This document shows, one piece after another, positions 1-9,013 of a DNA stretch of 58,863 nt. The notes under the pieces are model-generated. The model made no database searches. It was given only the letters and a program-made list of their open reading frames with translations, and was not told where the DNA came from. A program made the position numbers and the translations under genes. Location: the NCBI RefSeq assembly GCF_023715645.1, contig NZ_JAMBOP010000031.1:1-58863 (forward strand). Reading direction: 5' to 3'. The DNA is from Bacillus cytotoxicus. GTDB taxonomy: Bacteria > Bacillota > Bacilli > Bacillales > Bacillaceae_G. Each line of letters begins with the position of its first letter. Positions within the stretch are counted from its first letter, which is position 1.

Positions 1-93
1 ACACAAGCGTCCATTAAAGAATCAGTACAAGACTTTTTATCAGACATCGCTATCACTCCCCAAGCCGTGCTTCGCCGGCTTGGGTTGCATTAA
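1..93 (+). CDS. Possible 3' end of a coding region cut by the window edge
   Basis: Frame 1 is open from the first base to a TAA at 91-93, giving 30 residues that end VLRRLGLH. The composition (acidic and hydrophobic residues mixed) looks coding, but the piece is too short to assign to a family. A small hairpin (CCAAGCCG ... CGGCTTGG, about 60-84) overlaps the last codons and has no T-run. It could equally be chance reading frame. Confidence 0.3.
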   Translation, partial: TQASIKESVQDFLSDIAITPQAVLRRLGLH

Positions 94-157
94 ACCACAT
101 GTCGAAAAGACAAGTCAGTTATATATAAAACCTCAGAGCACAATGGAATAACATTTA

Positions 158-301
158 CATATATACATTCATTTTGATTTACTCACATACAAATCTCTGC
201 TATAGAGGAATATAATATGACCGCTTCTACGCATGACCAGATGCTCTCGCCCACCTAAAAAGAAAAGGGGTTTTATGTCAGTTTTTTAACTTAGATATAT
301 A
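158..301 (+). repeat. Family 1 (bcr1-like) repeat, copy a
   Basis: This carries the family core 'gaccgcttctacgcatgacc' followed by 'agatgctctcgcccacc' and the 'aaaagaaaaggggtttta' end. It lacks the middle 'tttgttttaaaccttgcatg' block found in full copies, so it is an internally deleted copy. Confidence 0.7.
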
Positions 302-324
302 GTAGACGTATTGCAACTTTGAAT

Positions 325-354
325 AAAAAAGTTATCCTTTACGAACAGGATAAC
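325..354 (-). terminator. Rho-independent terminator of the M20 amidohydrolase gene
   Basis: An 8-bp stem (GTTATCCT / AGGATAAC) lies just past the stop codon on the minus strand and is followed by six T on that strand. Confidence 0.8.
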
Positions 355-371
355 TCTAGCAAAGCATAATG

Positions 372-1547
372 TTATTCTAGGCATTTCATGAAATTCAAAA
401 CTGACGAAACAAATATATTTACACCAATTGGCAAGGCACCTTCATCGATTGTAAAACGCGGATGGTGGTGAGGATATGTAATCCCTTTCTCTTCATTGCC
501 AGCCCCTATAAAGAAAAATGTACCTGGAGCTTTTTGTAAAAATGCTGAAAAATCTTCTCCAGCCATTGTTGGCTGTAAACGAACAACACATTCTTTTCCT
601 AAAAGTTGCACTGCCGTACTTTCTACATGTCTTGTTACAATTTCTTCATTTACAACCGGACGATATCCATATTCGTATGTAAATGTATAAGATGCACCAT
701 ATGCCTCTGTAATACTTTTTACAATTTTCTCAATGCGCTCCGCCGTTTGTTTTCGAAGTTCATTTCGTAAACTTCTCACTGTCCCGCCAATTGTCGCACT
801 ATCAGGAATTACATTATGAGTTGTCCCTGCATGGAACTGTGTTACTGATAATACCAATGAATCTAACGGATTTGTGAGCCTTGAGACAATTTGTTGCAAT
901 TGAGAAACAAATTGTGTACCAATCGCAATACTATCAATTGTTTCATGCGGAATACCAGCATGTCCACCTTTCCCAATAATCGTAATCGAAAATGCATCTG
1001 GAGCAGCCATCGCCGGACCATATATAACGCCAATCTTCCCAACTTCGAGCGGTGACCAAAGGTGTGCACCAATAATGCAATCAACACCTTCCATAACACC
1101 AGCGTCAACCATTTCCTGTGCACCACCTGGAAAATTTTCCTCAGCATGTTGAAATAAAAAACGAATTTCCCCTTCAATTTGATCATGCATGTTTGAAAGT
1201 GTATATGCTGTTCCTAGTAACATCGCCATATGTCCATCATGTCCGCACGCATGCATAACCCCTTTAGAACGGGAAACAAAGTCAAACTGATTTTCTTCTT
1301 CGATAGGAAGTGCATCCATATCGGCACGAAGCGCAATTGTTCGTCCAGGTCGCTTACCAATCAATCGCGCCATTACACTATAACGCGCCGGACGCGAAAC
1401 TTCTAAATGAGGAAATGTTTGCAGTATATCATAGACCATTTGAGATGTTTTTTCTTCAGAATAAGAAAGCTCTGGGTACATATGAAAATGTCTTCTCCAT
1501 TGAATAAGCTGCTCTTTTGAAATAGATGCCTCTTGGATCAAGTCCAT
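372..1547 (-). CDS. M20 family amidohydrolase (N-acyl-amino-acid / aminoacylase type)
   Basis: This is a 391-residue cytoplasmic metallohydrolase of peptidase family M20D, which removes acyl groups from N-acylated amino acids or related amides. RADMDALP (74-81) and HACGHDGHM (99-107) form the di-metal centre. HAEE at 134-137 supplies the catalytic glutamate, and a C-terminal H/P-rich stretch completes the site. Length is normal for the family. I chose ATG at 1547 because AAGGATG lies 7 nt upstream; a TTG two codons earlier has poor spacing. The gene stands alone, divergent from the GW-module gene, with its own terminator. Substrate cannot be read from sequence. Confidence 0.9.
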   Translation of the reverse strand: MDLIQEASISKEQLIQWRRHFHMYPELSYSEEKTSQMVYDILQTFPHLEVSRPARYSVMARLIGKRPGRTIALRADMDALPIEEENQFDFVSRSKGVMHACGHDGHMAMLLGTAYTLSNMHDQIEGEIRFLFQHAEENFPGGAQEMVDAGVMEGVDCIIGAHLWSPLEVGKIGVIYGPAMAAPDAFSITIIGKGGHAGIPHETIDSIAIGTQFVSQLQQIVSRLTNPLDSLVLSVTQFHAGTTHNVIPDSATIGGTVRSLRNELRKQTAERIEKIVKSITEAYGASYTFTYEYGYRPVVNEEIVTRHVESTAVQLLGKECVVRLQPTMAGEDFSAFLQKAPGTFFFIGAGNEEKGITYPHHHPRFTIDEGALPIGVNIFVSSVLNFMKCLE

Positions 1548-1711
1548 ATACAATCATCCTTCCTTTATGAAATTAACTGTTTTTAACTTTATTGACAAAT
1601 ATTATATTTTTTGGTATCATATAATTTTATTTAATAAAATTTAAATATAATACACCTAAGATAAGTAAACAAGGAACTATAACTAATCTATATGTAGCAG
1701 GGGATGGACTA

Positions 1712-4267
1712 ATGAAAAAGACTAATAAGTTAAAGAAACGCAGCAAGACAGTAACAGTTCTAGGCACAGCAGGGGTATGCCTACTACTAGCATCACCTAT
1801 TGGAGCAAAGGCTGAAACAGTACAAACTCCTAAATCAACAATTCAAAATAATCAAACAACTGATACTACAAAAGTCAATAGTTTAGACAAAAATAAAACA
1901 GGTTTAAAGAAGGAAGACTTCAAAGATACAGGAGACGATATAGGCACTGTCAAAAAAGTAGAAGAAAATAAAGACAAGTCGACTTCTAGTAAACAAAAAG
2001 AAACTGTTAGTCCTAAGGATAAAACTACAGATTCTAATTCTGAGAAGAAGTATGATAGTTTAAAAAGTGAGGAAAAAACTAAAACTGTCATTAAGCCTAA
2101 CGAGGTTAAACCTACTATTACAGAACCAACTATTTCTGATGTAAACGAGATTCAAACAGTAGTGAATTCTAAAGGAGATGGAATCTGGTCTCAACCTTAC
2201 GGATTGCAGGGTGCAAACTATGTAGGTTCTGTGAATAATTATACTGATAAAGACGTTAAATTAATTAAGAAAATGGTACTAAACAACGTAACTTGGTATC
2301 AATTCAGTTATGAAGGAAAAACTATTGGTTGGTTAGATAGTAAGGTACTGTCTAAGTCTCCAACTAGAGTACAAATAAATCAAGACTCTATTATTGGTCG
2401 TGGTACTAACGATGGTGTATGGTCTTTACCTTTTGGGGTATCAGGTGCAAACTACGTTACAAGTGTAAGTGACTTTGCTTTTGAATCTGTGAAATTAACA
2501 GAGAAAACAGTTGTCAATGGACAGACTTGGTATAAGTTCAGTGTAAACGGGAAATCAATCGGTTGGCTTCATGATAAGGTTTTAGATAAAGGTGAAGTAA
2601 AACCCGAAAACTTTACAGTAACAATTGGTAATTCAGACTGGCACTCTTTATGGACGAAACCCCACGGTTTACCTTCTGCAAAATACGTAGGAAGTACTAG
2701 TAAGTTTGCATATCAAACAGTTCAAGTAGTTAAATCTGTAAAGATAGATAAAACTACTTGGTATCAAGTAAAGAATGACAAAGGTATTATTGGTTGGATT
2801 GATGGTAACAACGCCTTAGTTGATGCAAAACCTGCTGATTTTACAGTAACACTTGGTAATTCAGACTGGCATTCTATTTGGACAAATCCCTATGGAACTC
2901 CTAACTCAAATTATGTAGGAGGTACAAGTAAATTTGCATATCAGAAAGTACAAGTAATCAAAACAGTTAAGATCGATAATACAAACTGGTATCAAATTAA
3001 AAATAATAACGGTATTATTGGTTGGGTTGACGGTGGTAGAGCATTATCAGACGCAGAAGGCCTTCCTATTGATAGCAATACAGCATTAGTAAAAGGGAAT
3101 TTAGATTCTCGTCATGGAGTGTGGACTGTTCCCTATGGTGAAGCTGGAGCAAACTGGGTCTCAGCTATAAGAGACTATAGCTGTAAACCTGTAAGGGTAA
3201 CTCAAAAAGTTAAGAAAGGTAATACAGTTTGGAGTAAAATTCAAAGTGGAGACCGAGTAATTGGTTGGGTAGATTCTCAAACATTAATTAATCAGACTAT
3301 TAATGAAGAAAACAAAACTGTTATGATTGGAGACGTTAATGGTCATGCTATTTGGTCTATGCCTTATGGGATAGACGGTGCAAAATATGTAAGTGGTGTC
3401 CGTGAGTATGAAAACAAGATTGTTAAAATTGATAAGAGTATTCAATTAGGCTCAACGTTATGGTATCACATGATCGTAAACGGTAAAGATATTGGTTGGT
3501 TAGATTCTAAACTAATTTCTAGTGCTACTAATGTTCAAGAAAAAGGCGGTACGTACCATATATCTACTTCTGAAAGTCGTCATGGCTTATGGTCTAGGCC
3601 ATACGGTGTACAAAACGCTTCTTGGGTTGGTTCAGCGGTGGATAATAAAAATAAAAACTTAAAGTTAAAGATGTCTATTAATCTTAATGGTGTAACTTGG
3701 TATGCTTTTGATAAGGGTAATGGTAACGTATTTTGGGTGGACAGTTCGGCAGTATCAGAGGGGCATGCATTTCCTCGTTTAGATGTACCGATTATTGAAC
3801 AAAGGGACGCTTATAACCCTGCTAGAGACCTTGTTTATGGTTGTGAAATCACAGCGGTAACAATGATGTTACAATATGCAGGTGCAAATGTAGATAAAGT
3901 TCAACTGGCTAATGAAATGCCTTACCATCCTTTCGATCCAAATCAAGGTTTCGTAGGAGACCCTTGGGGTGATGGAAGAGTTAACACAATTTACCCTCCC
4001 GCTTTAATGGGGTTAGTTAATAAGTATACAGGTACTGCAGTAAACTTAACTGGGCAAGAAATTAAGAGAAACCTAGATAACGACAAACCTGTTGTAGTTT
4101 GGTTAAAAATGCATGGATTTGGGGTTCATGCTATAACTTTAACTGGGTATGATGATAATGCTTTCTATTACAATGATCCTTGGACTGGAGAGAAAGAAGC
4201 TTCAATGCATTGGTCTACTTTCTATAACAGTTGGGATACTCAAAAAAGACGAGCAATTTCATACTAG
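1712..4267 (+). CDS. Secreted protein with seven GW/SH3-like modules and a C-terminal C39-like cysteine peptidase domain
   Basis: The protein has 851 residues. A Sec signal peptide (1-34, ending near GAKA) is followed by a K/T/E-rich low-complexity linker to about residue 145. Seven repeats of about 75-85 residues follow, each with a 'W..P(Y/F/H)G....YVGS'-like first half and ending I-G-W-(L/I/V)-D or a close variant. From about residue 688 there is a peptidase_C39_2-like domain with Cys711 (YGCEITAV), His806 (FGVHAI) and Asp822 (YYNDPW). GW modules in Listeria proteins bind teichoic acids, so I infer a wall-attached enzyme acting on peptide or amide bonds outside the cell. Its target is unknown. 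It is monocistronic, and a strong terminator follows. Confidence 0.85.
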   Translation: MKKTNKLKKRSKTVTVLGTAGVCLLLASPIGAKAETVQTPKSTIQNNQTTDTTKVNSLDKNKTGLKKEDFKDTGDDIGTVKKVEENKDKSTSSKQKETVSPKDKTTDSNSEKKYDSLKSEEKTKTVIKPNEVKPTITEPTISDVNEIQTVVNSKGDGIWSQPYGLQGANYVGSVNNYTDKDVKLIKKMVLNNVTWYQFSYEGKTIGWLDSKVLSKSPTRVQINQDSIIGRGTNDGVWSLPFGVSGANYVTSVSDFAFESVKLTEKTVVNGQTWYKFSVNGKSIGWLHDKVLDKGEVKPENFTVTIGNSDWHSLWTKPHGLPSAKYVGSTSKFAYQTVQVVKSVKIDKTTWYQVKNDKGIIGWIDGNNALVDAKPADFTVTLGNSDWHSIWTNPYGTPNSNYVGGTSKFAYQKVQVIKTVKIDNTNWYQIKNNNGIIGWVDGGRALSDAEGLPIDSNTALVKGNLDSRHGVWTVPYGEAGANWVSAIRDYSCKPVRVTQKVKKGNTVWSKIQSGDRVIGWVDSQTLINQTINEENKTVMIGDVNGHAIWSMPYGIDGAKYVSGVREYENKIVKIDKSIQLGSTLWYHMIVNGKDIGWLDSKLISSATNVQEKGGTYHISTSESRHGLWSRPYGVQNASWVGSAVDNKNKNLKLKMSINLNGVTWYAFDKGNGNVFWVDSSAVSEGHAFPRLDVPIIEQRDAYNPARDLVYGCEITAVTMMLQYAGANVDKVQLANEMPYHPFDPNQGFVGDPWGDGRVNTIYPPALMGLVNKYTGTAVNLTGQEIKRNLDNDKPVVVWLKMHGFGVHAITLTGYDDNAFYYNDPWTGEKEASMHWSTFYNSWDTQKRRAISY

Positions 4268-4321
4268 GTTAAAAGAGTATGGTGTAAAAGCGAGGTCACT
4301 GAAAAAATCCTCATAGAAAAA

Positions 4322-4364
4322 ATGAAAGCTTCCTCAATGAAATCGAGGAAGCTTTCATTTTTTT
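4322..4364 (+). terminator. Terminator of the GW-module gene
   Basis: A 12-bp perfect stem (GAAAGCTTCCTC / GAGGAAGCTTTC, arms 4324-4335 and 4345-4356) is followed by ATTTTTTTC. Confidence 0.9.
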
Positions 4365-4394
4365 CATGTATAATGGTTGTACTAATTCTAGGCG

Positions 4395-4565
4395 GTTTTG
4401 CGGTTTAAACAGTACACATGATCTGCACTTGCTTCCTCCCTTTGTTTTAACATTGCATGTGGCAAGAAAAGGACCTGACCGCTCCTATGTATGGCCAAAT
4501 GCTCTCCTCCATCTAAAAAGAAAGAGGATTTTATATAGTTGTTTCGAGTTATATACAATCTCTAG
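4395..4565 (+). repeat. Family 1 (bcr1-like) repeat, copy b
   Basis: The copy contains 'ctttgttttaacattgcatg', 'gcaagaaaaggacctgaccg' and 'tatggccaaatgctctcc'. Together with the preceding terminator it fills the 320-nt gap between the GW gene and the next gene. Confidence 0.8.
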
Positions 4566-4587
4566 CTCATGATCACTAGCGCTATAC

Positions 4588-4812
4588 TCAAAGATTCGCC
4601 TTATCCATAAGTTGTAAAAAGAAATAAGCGGGTGCAACACAAAGTCCTAATACACTACTCGTTCCAATAATAAGAGAGCATAAGATACAAGAATATTTTA
4701 CTGCATTTGTTTTTTTCCACCCATAACTCCAAATTTCAATGCTTAAGCCAATTAGTATAATTGCAATAAGTACTTCCCCAAGTAATATAAGAGCTAAAGT
4801 TGAGATTGACAT
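4588..4812 (-). CDS. Small hypothetical membrane protein
   Basis: This is a 74-residue protein with two predicted membrane segments (about 3-24 and 39-65) separated by a short basic loop (YGWKKTNAVK). I do not recognise a family. I prefer the ATG at 4812, which has AGGAAGTG 7 nt upstream; an in-frame ATG 18 nt earlier has no obvious ribosome binding site. It lies downstream of the qox operon on the same strand, beyond that operon's terminator. Confidence 0.5.
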   Translation of the reverse strand: MSISTLALILLGEVLIAIILIGLSIEIWSYGWKKTNAVKYSCILCSLIIGTSSVLGLCVAPAYFFLQLMDKANL

Positions 4813-4920
4813 ATATTCACACTTCCTCATTTATATGATAGTAATATTTTACCATAAACAAAGGTGAATCTTAAGGAATACATATAAATCCAGAGTGTAT
4901 TTGCCAGAACTATTTGCTTA

Positions 4921-4958
4921 TAAAAAAACCTGCTGAGACATGTGTCCCAACAGGTTTT
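4921..4958 (-). terminator. Terminator of the qox operon
   Basis: On the minus strand an AACCTG(T/C)TG-type stem closes around a CATG loop and is followed by a run of seven T. It sits about 10 nt after the qoxD stop. Confidence 0.85.
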
Positions 4959-4968
4959 TGAAAGCATA

Positions 4969-5268
4969 TTACATAGAGAAGAAAATCCAAACTGTACCAA
5001 CAACCGTTATTGTCGCAATGAAAAAGTGGAATACGATTGTCATTGTTTGTATTACTCCCTCTCCTTCTGTCATGTGCATAAACATAACTAATTGTAATGC
5101 TGCTTGTGCCACTGCCATTATAAGAATGCTTGTTAAGATTGTTGAAAGTGGCAAGCTTGTGTGTAACGTTACATATAAAGCAAGGAACGTTAATGCAAGC
5201 GATAAAATAAATCCGAAAACGTGTGACCACGGAAATCCGCTATGAGCATTTGTATTGTTTTGTCCCAT
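4969..5268 (-). CDS. qoxD: Cytochrome aa3 quinol oxidase subunit IV
   Basis: This 99-residue membrane protein has three hydrophobic segments (HVFGFILSLALTFLALYV, then ILTSILIMAVAQAALQLVMF, then VFHFFIATITVVGTVWIFF). That matches the small subunit of aa3-type menaquinol oxidase, which helps assemble the heme-copper core. The start is the ATG at 5268, whose GGATGGTGG ribosome binding site overlaps the end of qoxC. It is the last gene of a four-gene operon, and the terminator follows directly. Confidence 0.9.
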   Translation of the reverse strand: MGQNNTNAHSGFPWSHVFGFILSLALTFLALYVTLHTSLPLSTILTSILIMAVAQAALQLVMFMHMTEGEGVIQTMTIVFHFFIATITVVGTVWIFFSM

Positions 5269-5270
5269 TA

Positions 5271-5873
5271 TTACGCCACCATCCCGTTCAAGTAAACTAG
5301 TGTGTAAATGAAGATCCAAACAACGTCAAGGAAATGCCAGTATAAGCTGATAATAAATACTTTACGAGCTGTAACTGGTGTCAATCCTCGTTTTAAAATT
5401 TGGATAATAACACAAGTTGCCCAAATGATACCACCTGTTACGTGGGCACCGTGCGTTCCAAGAAGAACGAAGAATCCAGATAAGAATCCGCTTGTTTGTA
5501 GTGTAGCACCTTGGCCCACGTACATCATAAACTCTTCAACCTCCATATAAAGGAAGCCAGCGCCTAATAGTAACGTAATGATAAACCATAGAAGCATACC
5601 ATTCTTATTTTCTTTACGCATTTCATGAATTGCAATCCCGCATGTGAAACTACTTGTTAAAAGTAAAAGTGTTTCAATCATTACAGGCTTTACTTCGAAA
5701 AGTTGTGCTGATGTTGGCCCGTCTGCCGTACGACCAGCTAATACTAGGTAAGAGGCGAAAAGCGTCGCAAACAGTACGATTTCAGCCCCAAGGAAAACCC
5801 AAAACCCTAAAATATTCAATCTGCTTTGTTCGGATTGATATTCTAGAGGTAAGCTTTTATCTAAAGCCGCCAT
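5271..5873 (-). CDS. qoxC: Cytochrome aa3 quinol oxidase subunit III
   Basis: This is a 200-residue membrane protein of the CoxC/QoxC family with about five membrane helices. Family signatures include ILGFWVFLGAEIVLFATLFASYLVL near the start (helix 1 with its conserved glutamate) and GTHGAHVTGG in the middle. Length matches B. subtilis QoxC (about 204). It lies between qoxB and qoxD with gaps of 13 and 2 nt, so the genes are translationally close. It starts at an ATG preceded by AGGTG. Confidence 0.93.
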   Translation of the reverse strand: MAALDKSLPLEYQSEQSRLNILGFWVFLGAEIVLFATLFASYLVLAGRTADGPTSAQLFEVKPVMIETLLLLTSSFTCGIAIHEMRKENKNGMLLWFIITLLLGAGFLYMEVEEFMMYVGQGATLQTSGFLSGFFVLLGTHGAHVTGGIIWATCVIIQILKRGLTPVTARKVFIISLYWHFLDVVWIFIYTLVYLNGMVA

Positions 5874-5886
5874 TTTGTTTCACCTC

Positions 5887-7821
5887 TCATGCAACATGTT
5901 CTGTCTTTTTAATTTCATCTACGCTAACGTAGTATCCGTCGTTGTAATCAAACGAACGCCAGATCATACAACCTAACATACCAATACCACCGACAATTGC
6001 TAACCAGAACCAGCTAAATACTAATGCAAAACCTGCAAGACCGATAAAGCAAGACATAATAATCGGAACACCTGAATTACTTGGCATATGAATTGGTTTT
6101 ACCTCTTCAGGTCTTGGAATAATAGACTCACCGTTTTTCTTCATTTCCCAGAATACATCGCTAGACTTAATTTCTGGTAATTTCGCAAAGTTATAATGTT
6201 GTACAGGAGATTGTGTTGCCCACTCAAGTGTACGAGCATCCCAAGGATCTCCAGTTACATCGCGCTCACCATGACGAATGCTATAAACTACGTTGTAGCA
6301 TAATATAGCGAAGCCGACTGCCATCATTACTGCACCGACAGATGCGATTAAGTTTAATCCGCCCCATCCAAGGCTTGCAGAGTAAGTGTACATACGACGA
6401 GTCATACCGTCTAAACCTAGGAAATACATTGGGAAGAAACAGATGTTAAATCCGATCATAAAGATCCAGAATGTCCATTTACCAAGACGTTCATTTAACA
6501 TATGACCAGTCATCTTTGGATACCAGAATGTCAATCCAGCAAGCATCGCGAATACTGTACCCGCGATTAATACATAGTGGAAGTGAGCGATTAGGAAGTA
6601 GCTGTTATGATATTGATAATCAGCTGCTGCCATCGCAAGCATAACCCCTGTAACCCCACCAATTACGAAGTTTGGAATAAATGCCAATGACCAAAGCATT
6701 GGAACTGTAAAACGAATACGTCCTTTATAAAGCGTAAACAACCAGTTAAAGATTTTAACACCGGTTGGAATCGAAATCGCCATTGTCGAAATCGAGAAGA
6801 ATGAGTTAACTGCTGGTCCTGCACCCATTGTAAAGAAGTGATGTAACCATACAAGACCACTTAAAGTTGCGATTGCAACCATCGAGTAAACCATTGCTGT
6901 ATATCCGAATAGGCGTTTACGTGAGAACGTACTTACGATCTCAGAGAAAATACCGAACGCCGGTAAAATAACGATATATACTTCAGGGTGACCCCATACC
7001 CAGAACAAGTTCGCCCAAAGCATTGGCATACCGCCGCTCGCCATCGTAAAGAAGTGAGCATCGAATAAACGGTCAAATGACATTAATGCAAGAGCAACTG
7101 TTAATACTGGGAATGCAAAGATGATGATAAGACACGTAATCAAAATAGACCATGTAAACATCGGCATTTGCATTAATTTCATGCCTGGCGCACGCATTTT
7201 TAAGATTGTTACAAGGAAGTTAATCCCTGTCATCAGCGTCCCGAGACCTGAAATCTGCAATGCAAGTGCATAGTAGTTATCTCCTACACCAGGGCTAAAC
7301 TCTGTACCAGCCATTGGGAAGTATGATGTCCACCCAGCGTCTGGAGAACCACCGATAACGAAGGCGATGTTAAATAACATAGCACCTACGAAGAATAACC
7401 AAAAACTTAATGCATTTAAGAACGGATATGCAACGTCACGCGCTCCAATTTGCAGAGGAACAACAACGTTCATAAGTCCCATAACAAACGGCATTGCCAT
7501 GAATAGGATCATAACTGTACCGTGAGTTGTAAAGATTCCGTTATAGTGTTCAGCGTTTAAATATGTTGTGTCAGGGAATGTTAACTGGGCACGAATCATT
7601 AATCCGTCCATACCGCCGCGGAACATCATTACAACTGCTGAAATGATATACATCAATCCAATTTTCTTATGGTCAACAGAAGTTAACCACTCATCCCAAA
7701 GCCATCTCCACTTTTTGTACTTTGTCAGCACAAAAATGATTGCTAATGTCACAAGAACAATAGATGCGTCCGCTCCGTAGATAATCGGATCACCTGTGAC
7801 AAAAAATTCATCAAGCTTCAC
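5887..7821 (-). CDS. qoxB: Cytochrome aa3 quinol oxidase subunit I (heme-copper catalytic subunit)
   Basis: This roughly 644-residue membrane protein carries the low-spin heme, heme a3 and CuB, where O2 is reduced to water with proton pumping. Motifs seen are [15 protein letters not shown] (CuB histidine with the cross-linked Tyr), HHFFTMG (further CuB ligands) and HFHYVLIAG (heme ligands). The sequence follows B. subtilis QoxB closely along its whole length. I favour the GTG at 7821 (MKLDEFF...), with GGAG 8 nt upstream; a GTG at 7830 is also possible. It follows qoxA after a short gap. Confidence 0.95.
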   Translation of the reverse strand: MKLDEFFVTGDPIIYGADASIVLVTLAIIFVLTKYKKWRWLWDEWLTSVDHKKIGLMYIISAVVMMFRGGMDGLMIRAQLTFPDTTYLNAEHYNGIFTTHGTVMILFMAMPFVMGLMNVVVPLQIGARDVAYPFLNALSFWLFFVGAMLFNIAFVIGGSPDAGWTSYFPMAGTEFSPGVGDNYYALALQISGLGTLMTGINFLVTILKMRAPGMKLMQMPMFTWSILITCLIIIFAFPVLTVALALMSFDRLFDAHFFTMASGGMPMLWANLFWVWGHPEVYIVILPAFGIFSEIVSTFSRKRLFGYTAMVYSMVAIATLSGLVWLHHFFTMGAGPAVNSFFSISTMAISIPTGVKIFNWLFTLYKGRIRFTVPMLWSLAFIPNFVIGGVTGVMLAMAAADYQYHNSYFLIAHFHYVLIAGTVFAMLAGLTFWYPKMTGHMLNERLGKWTFWIFMIGFNICFFPMYFLGLDGMTRRMYTYSASLGWGGLNLIASVGAVMMAVGFAILCYNVVYSIRHGERDVTGDPWDARTLEWATQSPVQHYNFAKLPEIKSSDVFWEMKKNGESIIPRPEEVKPIHMPSNSGVPIIMSCFIGLAGFALVFSWFWLAIVGGIGMLGCMIWRSFDYNDGYYVSVDEIKKTEHVA

Positions 7822-7854
7822 TATATTCACTCCAATCTTTTGGAATATTCGTTA

Positions 7855-8724
7855 TTACTTTTTGTTTTTGTAGTAGTTGTAATCACAATATTCAAGTGAT
7901 TTTGGATCTACATATTTCAAATGTGTATTAGAGAATGTCATACGCCCTACTACACCTGGTTGAATAATTTCTTTATATTTCTTTTCTGATAACGAAGGGG
8001 CACCTTTTACTTCTTTTACCCACTTGTCATACTCTTCTTTTGTTTTCGCTTCAAGCTCAAACTCCATATCAGTAAATCCTTCACCAGAGAAGTTTGCACT
8101 ACGTCCAGTGTAAGAACCAGGTTTATCAGCTTGTAGGAATAAGTCCATAATCATGCCATCCATTGTATACTTCATTCCACCAAGTTCTGGAACCCAGAAA
8201 GCATTCATTGGACCGACAGATGTTAATTTAAATTGAATTGGTACACCTGCTGGTACATTTAAATAGTTAACGGTTTCAATTCCTTCCTCCGGATAACTAA
8301 ATAACCATTTCCAGTTAGCAGATGTAACGTAAATTTCAACAGGTTTAATATCTTTCGTTTGCTCTGGTGGTTTTTCCGATGCATATGTTGCTTTCACTGT
8401 CGGAATTGCTAACGCAACCACGATGATAATAGGGAAAATGGTCCAAATAACTTCTAAAAGAGTATTACCGTGTATATCAGGTGGCTCATAGTCCATGTTT
8501 TCTGGTTTTTCACGGTAACGAATTAAAATAATTGTAAATAGGACGAATACGACTACAATTATCACTGACATCAGTATGAGTGACCAAACAATTAAGTCGT
8601 ACTGCGATTTTGCAACAGGTCCTTGTGGATTTAATACAGCGATTTTTTCGCATCCACCGAGGAACAAGAGTAACGATAGTGGAAGAAGAGAAGCCAACTT
8701 CCAAAATTTTTTTTTCAGTTGCAC
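7855..8724 (-). CDS. qoxA: Cytochrome aa3 quinol oxidase subunit II (lipoprotein)
   Basis: This 289-residue subunit has a lipoprotein signal (LLPLSLLLFLGGC), two membrane helices and a cupredoxin-like outer domain. The outer domain has no cysteine pair, so the CuA site of cytochrome c oxidases is missing. This shows a quinol oxidase, not a cytochrome c oxidase. The start is the GTG at 8724, preceded by AAGGAG; the open frame runs further upstream (to 8862), but that extension lacks a ribosome binding site and would bury the signal peptide. First gene of qoxABCD. The AT-rich 8725-8960 stretch presumably holds the promoter. Confidence 0.93.
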   Translation of the reverse strand: MQLKKKFWKLASLLPLSLLLFLGGCEKIAVLNPQGPVAKSQYDLIVWSLILMSVIIVVVFVLFTIILIRYREKPENMDYEPPDIHGNTLLEVIWTIFPIIIVVALAIPTVKATYASEKPPEQTKDIKPVEIYVTSANWKWLFSYPEEGIETVNYLNVPAGVPIQFKLTSVGPMNAFWVPELGGMKYTMDGMIMDLFLQADKPGSYTGRSANFSGEGFTDMEFELEAKTKEEYDKWVKEVKGAPSLSEKKYKEIIQPGVVGRMTFSNTHLKYVDPKSLEYCDYNYYKNKK

Positions 8725-8957
8725 GATTGAAAATCTCCTTTCTCCTTGGATTGAAACTATGCCAATAAAACAATATAAACCTATTAATTTATAGATAGCA
8801 ATAGTTTTTGAGATATTGTTAAAAAATAGACACAAATACACACTTTTTACATTGAAAACCATTTGTAACTTGACTATATTGTAAAGTATTTTAGGGAGCG
8901 TATTTAATTTTTTTTAATTTTAAGATAAATAAAGTTATACCAAGATATCCAATAAAT

Positions 8958-8987
8958 AGAAAAAAGCTATCTCATGATAAGATAGCT
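8958..8987 (-). terminator. Terminator of the permease gene at 9014
   Basis: AGCTATCT / AGATAGCT stem (8965-8972, 8980-8987), followed on the minus strand by TTTTTT. Confidence 0.85.
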
Positions 8988-9013
8988 GAATATTACGTAT
9001 ATTTAACTTATTT

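Noticed and set aside
1852-2091. 79-residue minus-strand frame inside the GW-module gene
   Set aside because: Antisense to the low-complexity linker; no start signal.
4910-5245. Frames of about 100 residues on both strands over the qoxD region
   Set aside because: Shadows of qoxD in other frames; qoxD itself fits its family and operon position.
7855-8724. Cytochrome c oxidase (ctaC-type) identity for subunit II
   Set aside because: The outer domain lacks the two CuA cysteines and there is no cytochrome c domain; it is a quinol oxidase subunit.
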